From contig NC_018691.1 of assembly GCF_000300005.1 (NCBI RefSeq), positions 3,162,001 to 3,226,000 of the forward strand: 64,000 bases of DNA, given 5' to 3'. This document shows, one piece after another, positions 16,969-25,807 of this stretch (position 1 is the stretch's first letter; every line of letters begins with the position of its first letter). Made by a program: the position numbers and the translations under genes. Origin of the DNA: Alloalcanivorax dieselolei B5. GTDB taxonomy: Bacteria > Pseudomonadota > Gammaproteobacteria > Pseudomonadales > Alcanivoracaceae. The notes beneath the pieces were generated by a model. The model saw nothing but the letters and a program-made list of their open reading frames with translations. It did not search any database and had not been told where the DNA came from.

Positions 16969-17823
16969 ATGTCCGTTGCCCGACGCGTATTCCATGGTTT
17001 GTTCGGCCGCGTTGCCTTGCTCGATATGGACCGCCCGTTGACCACGCATTCCCACCACGAGTGCCATGTGCTTGTGAAGGTGTCCGGTGCGGACACCTAT
17101 TTCAATGTCGATGGTCACCGGGTACCTCTCACCGACCGCGGCGCGGTATTGGTCAATGCCTGGCAGCCCCATTTCTACGATCACCAGCCGAACACCCCCA
17201 ATACTCAAATCCTGGCGCTCTACATTGAGCCCACCTGGCTCACCAATATTCAGAAATCACTGGCCCTTTGTGCCCACCCGGGCTTTTTCTCACGGCCGCA
17301 TATCGCATTGAGCAGTACACATCGACGCCTGGCCGACTGCCTGATTGCCGAGTGCTACTCCTCCGATCTGGTACTCAGAGAACACATCGAATCGCTCCTG
17401 TTCGACTTTCTGATCGCCTTGATCGAGGACCACTCCCAATGGCACGAACTGAAAAGACAAGCCTGTATGCCACGGTACCGTTTTCAGGACGCCCGCATCC
17501 GCCGTGCTTGCGCTTACCTGCAAAGCCACTTCAACGAACCCCAATGCCTGGCGAACGCGGCGCGTATCGCCGATCTGTCGCGGGCACATTTCTTCACGTT
17601 ATTCCGTCATGATACCGGCATGTCACCAATGTTGATGCTGAATGACATACGCATGCGCCACGCTTTCCGCTGGCTGGAACATGAGCGCGTCGGCACTTTA
17701 TGTCAGTTGGCGGAAACCTTGGGCTTTTCCGAACAAGGCCATTTTACCCGCTTCTTTCAACAGCATATCGGTGCGGCTCCAAGCCAATATCGCCGGGTGA
17801 TCGATAGCTACTCATCGGTCTGA
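16969..17823 (+). CDS. AraC family transcriptional regulator with cupin sensor domain
   Basis: About 284 residues. The N-terminal half is a cupin-like sensor with the His cluster THSHHECH and VDGHRVPLTDRGAVLVNAWQ. The C-terminal half has the two AraC helix-turn-helix motifs: CLANAARIADLSRAHFFTLF, and later LCQLAETLGFSEQGHFTRFF followed by GAAPSQYRR. GGAGGA stands before the ATG. Its 3' end converges on and overlaps the DUF454 gene by 16 bases. It is probably a second regulator of the upstream island. Confidence 0.92.
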   Translation: MSVARRVFHGLFGRVALLDMDRPLTTHSHHECHVLVKVSGADTYFNVDGHRVPLTDRGAVLVNAWQPHFYDHQPNTPNTQILALYIEPTWLTNIQKSLALCAHPGFFSRPHIALSSTHRRLADCLIAECYSSDLVLREHIESLLFDFLIALIEDHSQWHELKRQACMPRYRFQDARIRRACAYLQSHFNEPQCLANAARIADLSRAHFFTLFRHDTGMSPMLMLNDIRMRHAFRWLEHERVGTLCQLAETLGFSEQGHFTRFFQQHIGAAPSQYRRVIDSYSSV

Positions 17824-18197
17824 TACCCCGCTCCCGGCTCCGGGCGACGCCACAGCCACAGCAGCACCATCGCCATGGTCAGCGGCAGCAGGCCCTTGGC
17901 CCAGTGCGGCAGGGAAGAGATCAGAATCAATATCACGCCAAGGGACATGGTCAGCGTCGCCATCCATTTCGCGTGACGGGAGATCGCGCCATGCTCCCGC
18001 CAGCGGCGGATCGGCGGCCCGAAACGGGGATGGGCCAGCAGCCACCGCTCCAGGGCCGGCCAGCCGTGCCCGGCGGCCCAGGCCGACAACAGCAGGAACT
18101 CCACTGTCGGCAGCCCGGGCAACACCACCCCCAGCATGGCGATGGCCAGCGCCAATAACGCCAGCGCCCGCCATAACAAAATACGCATGCCGTTCAC
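17808..18197 (-). CDS. DUF454 (YbaN family) small membrane protein
   Basis: About 129 residues with three or four hydrophobic stretches. The start ILLWRALALLALAIAMLGVV and LPGLPTVEFLLLSAWAAG are the recognisable YbaN core, followed by HPRFGPPIRRWREHGAISRH. The GTG at 18197 overlaps the heme oxygenase stop (GTGA); an ATG nine bases inside is an alternative. DUF454 proteins are often found next to heme uptake or heme oxygenase genes, but their role is not known to me. It is the last gene of the has unit. Confidence 0.85.
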   Translation of the reverse strand: MNGMRILLWRALALLALAIAMLGVVLPGLPTVEFLLLSAWAAGHGWPALERWLLAHPRFGPPIRRWREHGAISRHAKWMATLTMSLGVILILISSLPHWAKGLLPLTMAMVLLWLWRRPEPGAGYQTDE

Positions 18198-18823
18198 GCC
18201 GGGCGCGGCAAATCCGCCATCAGTTCTTCCACCGCCGAGTTGACGAAGGCGAAGGCCTCCCGCGCTCCGCGCACCGCCTGCGCTTTGTCCTCGTCAGTGA
18301 ACGCCAGCGCGTCCAGTTGCGCCTTGAAACGTTTCCAGTGCAGGCCGCGTCCGTCCGGGTGCCCGGCCAGATGCCGGGCGCCGTGGCTTTCGCTCAGTCC
18401 CAGTTTGTCCTGCGCCAGTTTGAACAGGAAAGCCGCGCCCAGGTTGGAACCTTCATTGGTGTATAACCAACCCACCGCCGCCGGCATGCCGGTGATCAGG
18501 GCGGTGGTGCCGGCCAGACGATCGAAGGACAGATCGGAATCGCTCACTTTCAGATCACGGCAATCCGCTTCCACCTCCGGCAAGCGCGATCGCTCCGCCA
18601 GGCCGGGAAACAGCTTTTGCAGTTCCTCAGCCTGATATAACGGCGCGGTGGCGCATTGCAGCCGTAACTGCATGCGCAGGAAGCGGCGATAGCTTTGCTC
18701 GTCGGCGAACGGCGCGAAGCCGGACAAACGGTTATCCAGGTTTTCATGGATCTGATGGGTGCCTTCCTTGAGACACAAGGACAGGGGTTTTTCCATAAGT
18801 TCCACAGTGTCGGCCTGAGTCAT
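18194..18823 (-). CDS. Biliverdin-producing heme oxygenase
   Basis: About 209 residues, the size of HemO/HmuO-type enzymes. Near the N-terminus, LKEGTHQIHENLDNRL carries the proximal heme His, and ALITGMPAAVGWLYTNEGSNLGA matches the distal helix region with its Gly-rich and EGS pattern. It opens the heme ring to biliverdin, CO and Fe2+ in the cytoplasm. The ATG at 18823 has AGGAC upstream; longer in-frame extension is less likely. Being placed after the hemophore exporter genes, it completes iron extraction from imported heme. Confidence 0.9.
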   Translation of the reverse strand: MTQADTVELMEKPLSLCLKEGTHQIHENLDNRLSGFAPFADEQSYRRFLRMQLRLQCATAPLYQAEELQKLFPGLAERSRLPEVEADCRDLKVSDSDLSFDRLAGTTALITGMPAAVGWLYTNEGSNLGAAFLFKLAQDKLGLSESHGARHLAGHPDGRGLHWKRFKAQLDALAFTDEDKAQAVRGAREAFAFVNSAVEELMADLPRPA

Positions 18824-18878
18824 GATGAGTCCTATATGCGATGCCAATGGGGGATGCCGATAAAGAGGCTTCTATAAG

Positions 18879-20420
18879 TTATGACGAGTGAGCCGGCGAA
18901 AAGGACAATGCCCGGTCCACGGTTTTCAGTTCCCGCACGCCCAGAACCCCGCTTTGCTGATGCAGCTCCAGCCAGGCATTGAGATAATCGTAACCGGCGC
19001 CGAGCCATTCCAGGCGGGCCTCGTGCAATTGCCGACGCGCTTCCAGCAGGTCCTGGTTGTTTCGCTCACCGCCGCGCAGACTTTGGCGGGTGGCTTCCAC
19101 CAATTGCTCGGCGCTCGTCACCGCCTCGGCCAGCGCTTCCAGGCGGGAAGCACCGCCACGACAATCGCGAAAGCGTTGCTCCACCGCCAACAACAATTGC
19201 TGCCGGGCGGAAAGCAGCCGCTGTTGTTCAGCATCCTGGCGGGCGGCGGCCTGACGGCGAGCAGCCGCCACACCACCGCCGGCGTACAGTGGCACCTGCA
19301 CCTGCACGCCGACGCTGTCGGTATCGTAGTGTTGACCGTAAGTGTTCTCGCTATCGGAATCCGTGCGCCGGGTGCTGGCGTAAAGACTGACCGTGGGCCA
19401 ATGACCCGCTTTCTGCCGGTCCACCTCTCGCTCCGCCAACGTCACGTCTTCACGCCGCACCGCCAGCACCGGACTGTGACGCAGGGCCTGTTCGCGCCAG
19501 CGGGCCAGATCGCCGTCCAGCGGCAACGGCGATACCGCGCCTTGCGCCTGTGGTTGCCAGCCGCTGAGATCCACACCGGTCAGTTGCGTCAAACGGCGTT
19601 CGGCCACCTTCGCCCGCTCCTCGGCGGCGAGCCGCTCGGCCCGGGCCAGGGCCAGGCGGGAACGGGTTTCCAGCACCTCGGTCAGGGTTCCTTCGCCGGC
19701 TTTTCGCAATGCCTCATTACGCTCCAGCAACGCCTTCAATACCGACGTCTGTTCCCGCGCCCAGCGGCGCCGGGACCAGGCCACCAGGGTGTCGGTGTAG
19801 GCCCGCGATACTTTCACCACTAGTTCCTGCAAGCGAGCCTCGAATTCCAGTTCCGCCCGCGCCGCTCGCAAACGGCCGATATCCCGCGCCACCCAGGCGC
19901 CGTAATCGAACAGTGGCTGTTCCAGTCTCAACGAGGAACTGTAGCTGCGATAATCCCGTTCCTCCGTTACCGGCCCGAACAGGGAATCCTGTTCCACTTC
20001 GGACCAGTTCTTGCCCCAGGAGTAACTGTAGGCCAAGGTCGGCAGCAGATTGGCCCGGCCCAGCACCTTGAATTCACCGGCGGCGCGACGGTCATGGATC
20101 GCCGCCTGGAACTCCGGCTCGTGGCGCAGCGCCGCATCGAACGCCTGTTCCAGCGTCAACGCTGACGCCAGCGGGCTCAGACATAGCAAAAGCAGCAGCC
20201 AGGCCAAGGGTTGAGACCGGCGGAGGGCCAAGGGCTTGGCGGGGGGCTGTTCACCCTCTCCCTGTCCCTCTCCCCTCAAGGGAGAGGGGACCGAATAGAG
20301 GGGTTTGTCTTGCCTCCCCTCTCCCTTGAGGGGAGACGGCTGCATGGACGCAGGAGGTAGAGCGACGCAGGATGCCAAAGCCGAGGGGTCGGGGGAGAGG
20401 GTGAAGGTCATCGACGTCAT
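18879..20420 (-). CDS. hasF: TolC family outer-membrane protein of a type I secretion system, with an odd N-terminus
   Basis: The body, from LTLEQAFDAALRHEPEFQAA onward, is a TolC/HasF-type outer-membrane efflux protein of about 425 residues with long coiled-coil helices. The signal peptide LAWLLLLLCLSPLASA only begins near residue 70 of this ORF. The first 63 codons come from a palindromic repeat read in frame (SPDPSALA..., PSPLKGEG twice). The ATG at 20420 overlaps a duplicated copy of the HlyD stop. If translation starts there the signal peptide is internal, so a start such as TTG at 20231 may be used. Forms the exit duct for HasA with the ABC and HlyD proteins. Confidence 0.85.
   Translation of the reverse strand: MTSMTFTLSPDPSALASCVALPPASMQPSPLKGEGRQDKPLYSVPSPLRGEGQGEGEQPPAKPLALRRSQPLAWLLLLLCLSPLASALTLEQAFDAALRHEPEFQAAIHDRRAAGEFKVLGRANLLPTLAYSYSWGKNWSEVEQDSLFGPVTEERDYRSYSSSLRLEQPLFDYGAWVARDIGRLRAARAELEFEARLQELVVKVSRAYTDTLVAWSRRRWAREQTSVLKALLERNEALRKAGEGTLTEVLETRSRLALARAERLAAEERAKVAERRLTQLTGVDLSGWQPQAQGAVSPLPLDGDLARWREQALRHSPVLAVRREDVTLAEREVDRQKAGHWPTVSLYASTRRTDSDSENTYGQHYDTDSVGVQVQVPLYAGGGVAAARRQAAARQDAEQQRLLSARQQLLLAVEQRFRDCRGGASRLEALAEAVTSAEQLVEATRQSLRGGERNNQDLLEARRQLHEARLEWLGAGYDYLNAWLELHQQSGVLGVRELKTVDRALSFSPAHSS
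20252..20404. repeat. Palindromic repetitive element (PSPLKGEG-coding type)
   Basis: Outer arms CACCCTCTCCC (20252-20262) and GGGAGAGGGTG (20394-20404) are complementary. Inside are two hairpins: CCCTCTCCC with GGGAGAGGG (20266-20288) and CTCCCCTC with GAGGGGAG (20314-20335). Such elements are dispersed between genes in many proteobacteria; here the element lies inside the 5' end of the tolC-type ORF and stays in frame. Part of it recurs at 20618-20711 through the tandem duplication. Confidence 0.75.
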
Positions 20421-20915
20421 TGCCCCTCCAGCGCCAGCGGGATGCGATCCAGCAACGGCTTGAACAGATAGCTCATCAGCGAACGCTCACCGGTACGCAC
20501 GAAGGCCTGCACCGGCATGCCCGGCTGCACCACCAGGTCACCGAGCGCGGCGCGAGCCTCCTGATCCACCCGCAGGCGGGCAGCGTAATAAGGCTGGTCG
20601 TTGTGCGGTTTTGTCTTGCCTCCCCCTCTCCCTTGAGGGGAGACGGCTGCATGGACGCAGGAGGTAGAGCGACGCAGGATGCCAAAGCCGAGGGGTCGGG
20701 GGAGAGGGTGAAGGTCATCGACGTCATTGCCCCTCCAGCGCCAGCGGGATGCGATCCAGCAACGGCTTGAACAGATAGCTCATCAGCGAACGCTCACCGG
20801 TACGCACGAAGGCCTGCACCGGCATGCCCGGCTGCACCACCAGGTCACCGAGCGCGGCGCGAGCCTCCTGATCCACCCGCAGGCGGGCAGCGTAATAAGG
20901 CTGGTCGTTGTGCGG
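20304..20915. repeat. 307-bp direct tandem duplication across the HlyD/TolC junction
   Basis: Bases 20304-20608 recur almost perfectly at 20609-20915, offset 306-307 bases; the only difference seen is one extra C near 20621-20626. Each copy carries the last ~190 bases of the HlyD gene, its ATGA junction with the next ORF, and half of the palindromic element. The upstream copy leaves HlyD whole and starts a dead 83-codon ORF (20727 down to 20476). The downstream copy gives the 5' end of the tolC-type ORF. The near identity implies a recent event. Confidence 0.92.
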
Positions 20916-22067
20916 ATCCTCCAGCCGGTCCGGTGACACCCGCGCCACCGTGGCGGGAATGCGTGGTGTGCTGGCCCGATTAAAGGCGGTGAACATCAAC
21001 TCCACCGGCAAGCCGGCGTGCACCGAGTCAATGCGATCCACCGGTACCCTGGCATCCACCCACAGCGGCTCATCCGCCGGCAGAATTTCCATCACTGTAT
21101 CGCCGGGGCGAATCACCGAGCCTCGGGTCAGCACCTGCAGGTTCACCACCCGGCCGGATACCGGCGCGGTAATCTCACTGTGCTCCAGTTGGAAACGGGC
21201 GTTGGCCAGCCGCTCGCTTTCACTGGCGGCCCGTAAGCGGTGTTCGGCTAGCGCCTGCTCCACGTCACGGTTCTGGTTGTCACGCAGGGCGTCCAGCCGG
21301 GCCCGGGCCTCGCCGAAACCGGCCCGGGCCGCCCGCGCCGAAGCACCGGTGGCGGCCAGCTCACCGCTCAGGCGCGCCCGCTCCTCTTCCAGTTCCAATA
21401 CCCGGTTGCGAGGCACGTAATCCTGCTCCGCCAATGGCCGCAACGCCGCCAGTCTTTGATCCAGCAAGGCCAGACGCTGCCGCAAACCGGATTGTTGGGC
21501 CTGCTGCCCCTGCCAGCGCGCCTCGGCACCGGCCATCGCCTGTTCAAGGCCGGCGCGTTCGGATTGCAGCGCCAGCCGGCGGCTGCGGAAAAGCTGCCGC
21601 TGTGCTTCCAGCGCCGAGGCCAGTACCGGGTCGGTGGCTGCCTGCCGCGTCAGTGCCGGGTCCAGGACCAGGGTCTCAAGCCCTTGTCTTTCCGCTTCCA
21701 GGCGGGCGATACCGGCCACCGCCATGGCCTGATGCAACCGCGCGGAAGCCAGCTCCGCCCGCGCCACTTGAGCGTCCAGTTTCAGCAGTGTCTGCCCTTG
21801 GCTGACGCTCTCTCCTTCGGTCACCGGCACCTCGGCCACCACACCACCAGCAGGATGTTGAATACGCTTGCGATAACCGTCCACGGTCACCGTGCCTTCC
21901 AGTGCCACGCCACCATCCAATGGCGCCAGCACCGCCCACAGCAGAAAGGCGGCAAACCCGCCCAGCAGCGTCACGCCGCCCCACAACACCAGCTTGCGCT
22001 GACCACGGCGGCGCAGCCCCGCGCCCGGCGCGGCCTCCATCGGCGGCGGTTCCATGCGTGCATTCAT
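20724..22067 (-). CDS. hasE: HlyD family type I secretion periplasmic adaptor
   Basis: About 447 residues. One N-terminal membrane segment (LVLWGGVTLLGGFAAFLLWAV), a barrel/lipoyl start VALEGTVTVDGYRKRIQHPA, long coiled-coil helices in the middle, then HSEITAPVSGRVVNLQVLTRGSVI and the terminal barrel GMPVQAFVRTGERS. It bridges the ABC exporter and the TolC duct. The start overlaps the ABC gene stop. Its 3' end is duplicated (20420-20608), but this copy stays full length. Confidence 0.93.
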   Translation of the reverse strand: MNARMEPPPMEAAPGAGLRRRGQRKLVLWGGVTLLGGFAAFLLWAVLAPLDGGVALEGTVTVDGYRKRIQHPAGGVVAEVPVTEGESVSQGQTLLKLDAQVARAELASARLHQAMAVAGIARLEAERQGLETLVLDPALTRQAATDPVLASALEAQRQLFRSRRLALQSERAGLEQAMAGAEARWQGQQAQQSGLRQRLALLDQRLAALRPLAEQDYVPRNRVLELEEERARLSGELAATGASARAARAGFGEARARLDALRDNQNRDVEQALAEHRLRAASESERLANARFQLEHSEITAPVSGRVVNLQVLTRGSVIRPGDTVMEILPADEPLWVDARVPVDRIDSVHAGLPVELMFTAFNRASTPRIPATVARVSPDRLEDPHNDQPYYAARLRVDQEARAALGDLVVQPGMPVQAFVRTGERSLMSYLFKPLLDRIPLALEGQ

Positions 22068-23800
22068 GCCCCGCCTCCTTCAGCGCCGAAGCTGTAGGAC
22101 ACGCGGGGCGCTTGTTTCGCCGCCGGCCGGCGCTGCCCCATCACCTCGGCGGTAACGCCGAACTTCTGCATCACGCCGTCCTTGAGCACCAGCACCTTGT
22201 CGGTGACCGCCAGCACCGCCGCCCGGTGGGTGATCAACACCACGGTGCGGCCCTGCGCCTTCCAAGCTTTCAGGGTTTCCGCCAGCGCCGCCTCGCCGAC
22301 GTCATCGAGATTGGCGTTGGGTTCATCCAGCACCAACAGCGCCGGTTCGCCGTACAGCGCTCGCGCCAACGCCACCCGCTGTTTCTGACCACCGGACAAG
22401 CCGCCGCCATCCTCGCCGAGCACGGTGTCGTAGCCTTGGGGTAAACGAAGGATCATGTCGTGCACGCCAGCGCGACGCGCCGCATCGATCACCGCCTGCT
22501 GGGCACCGCCGGTCAGTTCGCCGAAGCGGGCGATGTTTTCCGCCACGGTGCCGGCGAACAGATCCACCTCCTGCGGCAGATAGCCGATCGCCGGGCCCAA
22601 TTCGTCCGCCGGCCAGCCGTGCAGGTCCGCGCCGTCCAGACGAACCTTGCCGGCGCGCGGCGGCCACAATCCCACCAGCGCCCGCGCCAGGGACGACTTG
22701 CCGGAACCGGAAGGCCCGACCACGCCAAGCACTTCTCCCGGCGTCAGCTCGAAACGCACATTGGTCAGACTGGGACGTTCCGCGCCGGGGGGCATCAACG
22801 TCAGACCTTCCACCGTCAACGTGCCTTGCGGGCGTGGCAGACTCAACCCCCGCGCCGGTTGCGGGTGCGCCTGCAACAGCGCCTGCAAGCGATTCACCGC
22901 GATGCGTGTACCGCTCCACTGACGCCACGCGCCCACCACCTGCTCCACCGGCGCCAGCATGCGGCCCACCAGAATCGAACCGGCCACCATCATGCCGGCG
23001 CTGACCTGGCCGTGGATCGCCAGCCAGGCGCCGGCGCCGAGCATCAGTGATTGCAGCGCCAGCCGCAGCGCCCGCGTCACCGCGCTGATCAACACACTGC
23101 GTTCGCTGGCCAGGTGCTGATGGTCCACGTAACCGTCCTGCAACTCACGCCAGCGGCGGCGCAGACGGCCGCCCATACCCAACGCCTTGATGGTGGCGGC
23201 GCCGCGCCAGTGTTCCTGGGCCAGGCGGCCGGCGTTGATGGACAAGGCACTGGCTTCGTTCAACGGCGCCCGGGACCAGCGTTCGTTGACGAACGCCAGC
23301 GCCAGCAATACCAGAGCGCCCAGCAACGCCAAGGCCCCCAGTAGCGGATGAAACAGAAACAGCACGATCAAATAGAGCGGCGCCCAGAGGGCGTCGAAAA
23401 ACGCGAACAAGGCACTGCCGGCGAAGAACTGGCGCAGCTGATTCAGATCCGACAACGCCTGGGCCGAGGACAGATTGCCGCCCTGCAAACCATGCCGGCC
23501 GGCAGCGTCATAAACACGCTCGCCCAATTGTTGGTCAAGGGCTTCGCCGACACGAATCACCAGCAAACCGCGCAACCAGTCCAACGCGGCCATCAGCGCG
23601 TACAACCCCAGGGCGATCACCGTCAGCATCAGCAAGGTCACGCCATTACCGGACGCCAGCACCCGGTCGTAGACCTGTAACATATACAGCGCCGGCACCA
23701 GCATCAGCAGATTGATCACCGCGCTGAACACGCCGACGGAAACGAAAGTGCCGCGCTGCAACGCCAGCGCCGCGCGCAGATCGTCCCTGGTCTTTTTCAT
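22064..23800 (-). CDS. hasD: Type I secretion ABC permease/ATPase (HasD/PrtD type)
   Basis: About 578 residues. An N-terminal six-helix membrane domain without a C39 peptidase domain is followed by an ATPase: Walker A GPSGSGKSS, Q-loop YLPQEVDLF, signature LSGGQKQR and Walker B LLVLDEPNANLDD, then the H-loop VVLITHR. The lack of a peptidase domain fits exporters of proteins with uncleaved C-terminal signals such as HasA. ATG at 23800 (MKKTRDDLR); the in-frame extension upstream runs through the neighbouring gene out of frame. Overlaps both neighbours by 4 bases. Confidence 0.94.
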   Translation of the reverse strand: MKKTRDDLRAALALQRGTFVSVGVFSAVINLLMLVPALYMLQVYDRVLASGNGVTLLMLTVIALGLYALMAALDWLRGLLVIRVGEALDQQLGERVYDAAGRHGLQGGNLSSAQALSDLNQLRQFFAGSALFAFFDALWAPLYLIVLFLFHPLLGALALLGALVLLALAFVNERWSRAPLNEASALSINAGRLAQEHWRGAATIKALGMGGRLRRRWRELQDGYVDHQHLASERSVLISAVTRALRLALQSLMLGAGAWLAIHGQVSAGMMVAGSILVGRMLAPVEQVVGAWRQWSGTRIAVNRLQALLQAHPQPARGLSLPRPQGTLTVEGLTLMPPGAERPSLTNVRFELTPGEVLGVVGPSGSGKSSLARALVGLWPPRAGKVRLDGADLHGWPADELGPAIGYLPQEVDLFAGTVAENIARFGELTGGAQQAVIDAARRAGVHDMILRLPQGYDTVLGEDGGGLSGGQKQRVALARALYGEPALLVLDEPNANLDDVGEAALAETLKAWKAQGRTVVLITHRAAVLAVTDKVLVLKDGVMQKFGVTAEVMGQRRPAAKQAPRVSYSFGAEGGGA

Positions 23801-25734
23801 CGCCGGGCGCTCCACTTGGAACGGGCCGCCAGCAACACCCCCATGCCCGCGAGTAACCACCAGGATGGGCTGCCGCCGCCGTTGCCGTACTCTCGGGTTT
23901 GTTCGTCGGTGGTGCGGTCCTGCGCGCCGACACCGAGAGAGGCCACGTCGCCGACCTGGCCGCCGGTCAGAGTGTTTTCGCAAGTCAGAGTGTAATAATA
24001 GGTACCCGGCTCGGGACTGACCTGAAGATAGCCGCTGTCTTCCCGCGCACCGGTCCAGCCGTCGCCGTCACTGCCGCCGCTGGCGGTGCAGTTGGACGCC
24101 TCCACCGTGCTCCATTGCAGCAAGGCGGTGTCCCCTTCTTCGATTTCGCCGGGGGTGATGGTGACGGTGACTCTTGATCGCGCTTCTTCCGGGTCCAGGC
24201 TGAGACGGAAGATCGTGCCTTTACGGGTATAGATATCACCGAAACTGGTTTTGTAGGGCTCGCCACCGCCGGTGGTGGCCCCGTAAAGACCACCATCGCT
24301 CCCTAGATGCAAGCCCACCGGCCGGCGGCCGTCATAGCGAACATTGCCTTGTTCATCACTGCCGTCAATAAACCGATGGACCACCTCAAAACCTTTGCCG
24401 GTCTCATTGGATTGCGGGTCGAATCGGAACAGTACACCGAAACGGTTCATCGACTCCCTGGCGGGAATTTCCACGGGCTCTCCGGGAAGAATCGTACCGC
24501 CACTCCACACACCGCCGGCCTGGGTTGTCCCGTAGATGAAACCATCCGAGGCTTGCACCATGGGGCCGCGAGGTTGGCCCCCATCATTCCCCGAGAACGA
24601 ATGGATCACGGAAAAATCACCCTGCCCGACATCCAGACGCCACAGAGCGCCGTACCAGTTAGGACCATCGTAGTAAGGCGGCTGGCCCTGGTGGGGATGA
24701 CCGAATGGAGGGGTATATTCGCCATCGATGCCGGTACATAACGGCAATGCAATCACCGCGTCCCAGCTGGTCGGAGTCGAGGAACTACTGCGAGCCTGGC
24801 AGAACGCCACGGATAGGGCGCCATAAACGGAGCCGTCCGCTCCCTCCACGGGCCAGGCAAGGGTCGCAACGTCCAGATCATAATCACAGTTTCGCTGCGT
24901 GGCGCCCGCTTCCTGCCATTCAGTACACCCGTACCAGGGCACCTCGCCCTCTTCGAGCGTAAAGACATGCAGGATTTCGAAAGTTTCCGGCGCCATCGGG
25001 TCGAGTCGATAGACGGTGCCCGTCGGTGTCGCAAGTTCCGAGGGCGTGCCGGGGGCTCCAATAATACCGCGGACATAAGCGGTGATGCCGTAAAGCCAAC
25101 CATCAACCCCCAACATCATGCCATTGGGAAATTGACGCATCCCTTGAGGCCCCACGGAAAACGCATATACCGTTTCCAGTTGCGGTGTTGCCGCATCCAG
25201 GTCGAAGGCGAACAGACGCCCGTTCCCCTCTGGCCCTTCATCCAGGCCATAAAGAATACGGTCCTTGATGATCAAAGCACCATTGGGCCGAACCAGATCC
25301 TCCGAGATCAATTCCGGGTGGGTACCATCGAATTCCAACCGGAACAGGATACCCTGGGCACTCTCTTCACTATCGGCCCGAGGTGTCGCCACACCATAAA
25401 AATAGTTCGTTTCGTCTTGAACCAACCCCATCTGAGGGCCACTATCCGGCCAAACGTTAAAGGCTTCCTTCAGATCCGCCACATCCACATACTGGGCAGG
25501 GTAAGTTGGCAACGAGTAGATACTGGGATTGTTATAGGCGGCGCCATACAGCCGGCCGTTATTCGCCAGAATGGGCGGCATCAAAGGATGTCCGGCCTTT
25601 TGTTCCACGCCATCCAGGGACTCCATCCCAAGCGCTCGCAGCACCGTCATCTCCGGCATCACCGTCTGTGCCTGTAGCGGTGGAATCTGAAGCAGAAGAG
25701 AGCCCAACAACAGACCACTGAGTACGCGCAACAT
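23797..25734 (-). CDS. Secreted GloVer/TIGR03803-like repeat protein with Ig-like domain and GlyGly-CTERM-type tail
   Basis: About 645 residues. A signal peptide (LSGLLLGSLLLQIPPLQAQ) precedes a large region of repeats of the form LYG-T/A...GGTIFRLD, as in the TIGR03803 extracellular repeat family. Then comes an Ig-like segment VTVTITPGEIEEGDTALLQW with a Cys pair, and the end GNGGGSPSWWLLAGMGVLLA plus basic residues, a GlyGly-CTERM-like sorting signal. It lies between hasA and the exporter genes and overlaps hasD by 4 bases. It is a paralogue of the protein at 26655-28388. A role in surface capture of heme proteins is only inference. Confidence 0.85.
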   Translation of the reverse strand: MLRVLSGLLLGSLLLQIPPLQAQTVMPEMTVLRALGMESLDGVEQKAGHPLMPPILANNGRLYGAAYNNPSIYSLPTYPAQYVDVADLKEAFNVWPDSGPQMGLVQDETNYFYGVATPRADSEESAQGILFRLEFDGTHPELISEDLVRPNGALIIKDRILYGLDEGPEGNGRLFAFDLDAATPQLETVYAFSVGPQGMRQFPNGMMLGVDGWLYGITAYVRGIIGAPGTPSELATPTGTVYRLDPMAPETFEILHVFTLEEGEVPWYGCTEWQEAGATQRNCDYDLDVATLAWPVEGADGSVYGALSVAFCQARSSSSTPTSWDAVIALPLCTGIDGEYTPPFGHPHQGQPPYYDGPNWYGALWRLDVGQGDFSVIHSFSGNDGGQPRGPMVQASDGFIYGTTQAGGVWSGGTILPGEPVEIPARESMNRFGVLFRFDPQSNETGKGFEVVHRFIDGSDEQGNVRYDGRRPVGLHLGSDGGLYGATTGGGEPYKTSFGDIYTRKGTIFRLSLDPEEARSRVTVTITPGEIEEGDTALLQWSTVEASNCTASGGSDGDGWTGAREDSGYLQVSPEPGTYYYTLTCENTLTGGQVGDVASLGVGAQDRTTDEQTREYGNGGGSPSWWLLAGMGVLLAARSKWSARR

Positions 25735-25758
25735 AGATTCTTTTCCCAGATCATAAGA

Positions 25759-25784
25759 AACGCCCACCAATGACGGCGGGCGTT
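25759..25784 (-). terminator. Hairpin after hasA
   Basis: On the minus strand a 10-bp stem with one mismatch, AACGCCCGCC and GGTGGGCGTT, is followed by TTCTTATG. It lies about 25 bases after the hasA stop and before the large secreted protein gene. It could end most hasA transcripts, leaving read-through for the exporter genes, which would fit the need for far more hemophore than exporter. Confidence 0.7.
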
Positions 25785-25807
25785 CCGTTACTTCATGTCA
25801 GCAGCCA

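Noticed and set aside
20476-20727. 83-codon ORF starting at the HlyD stop
   Set aside because: It is a by-product of the tandem duplication: palindromic-element codons followed by a frame-shifted copy of the HlyD tail.
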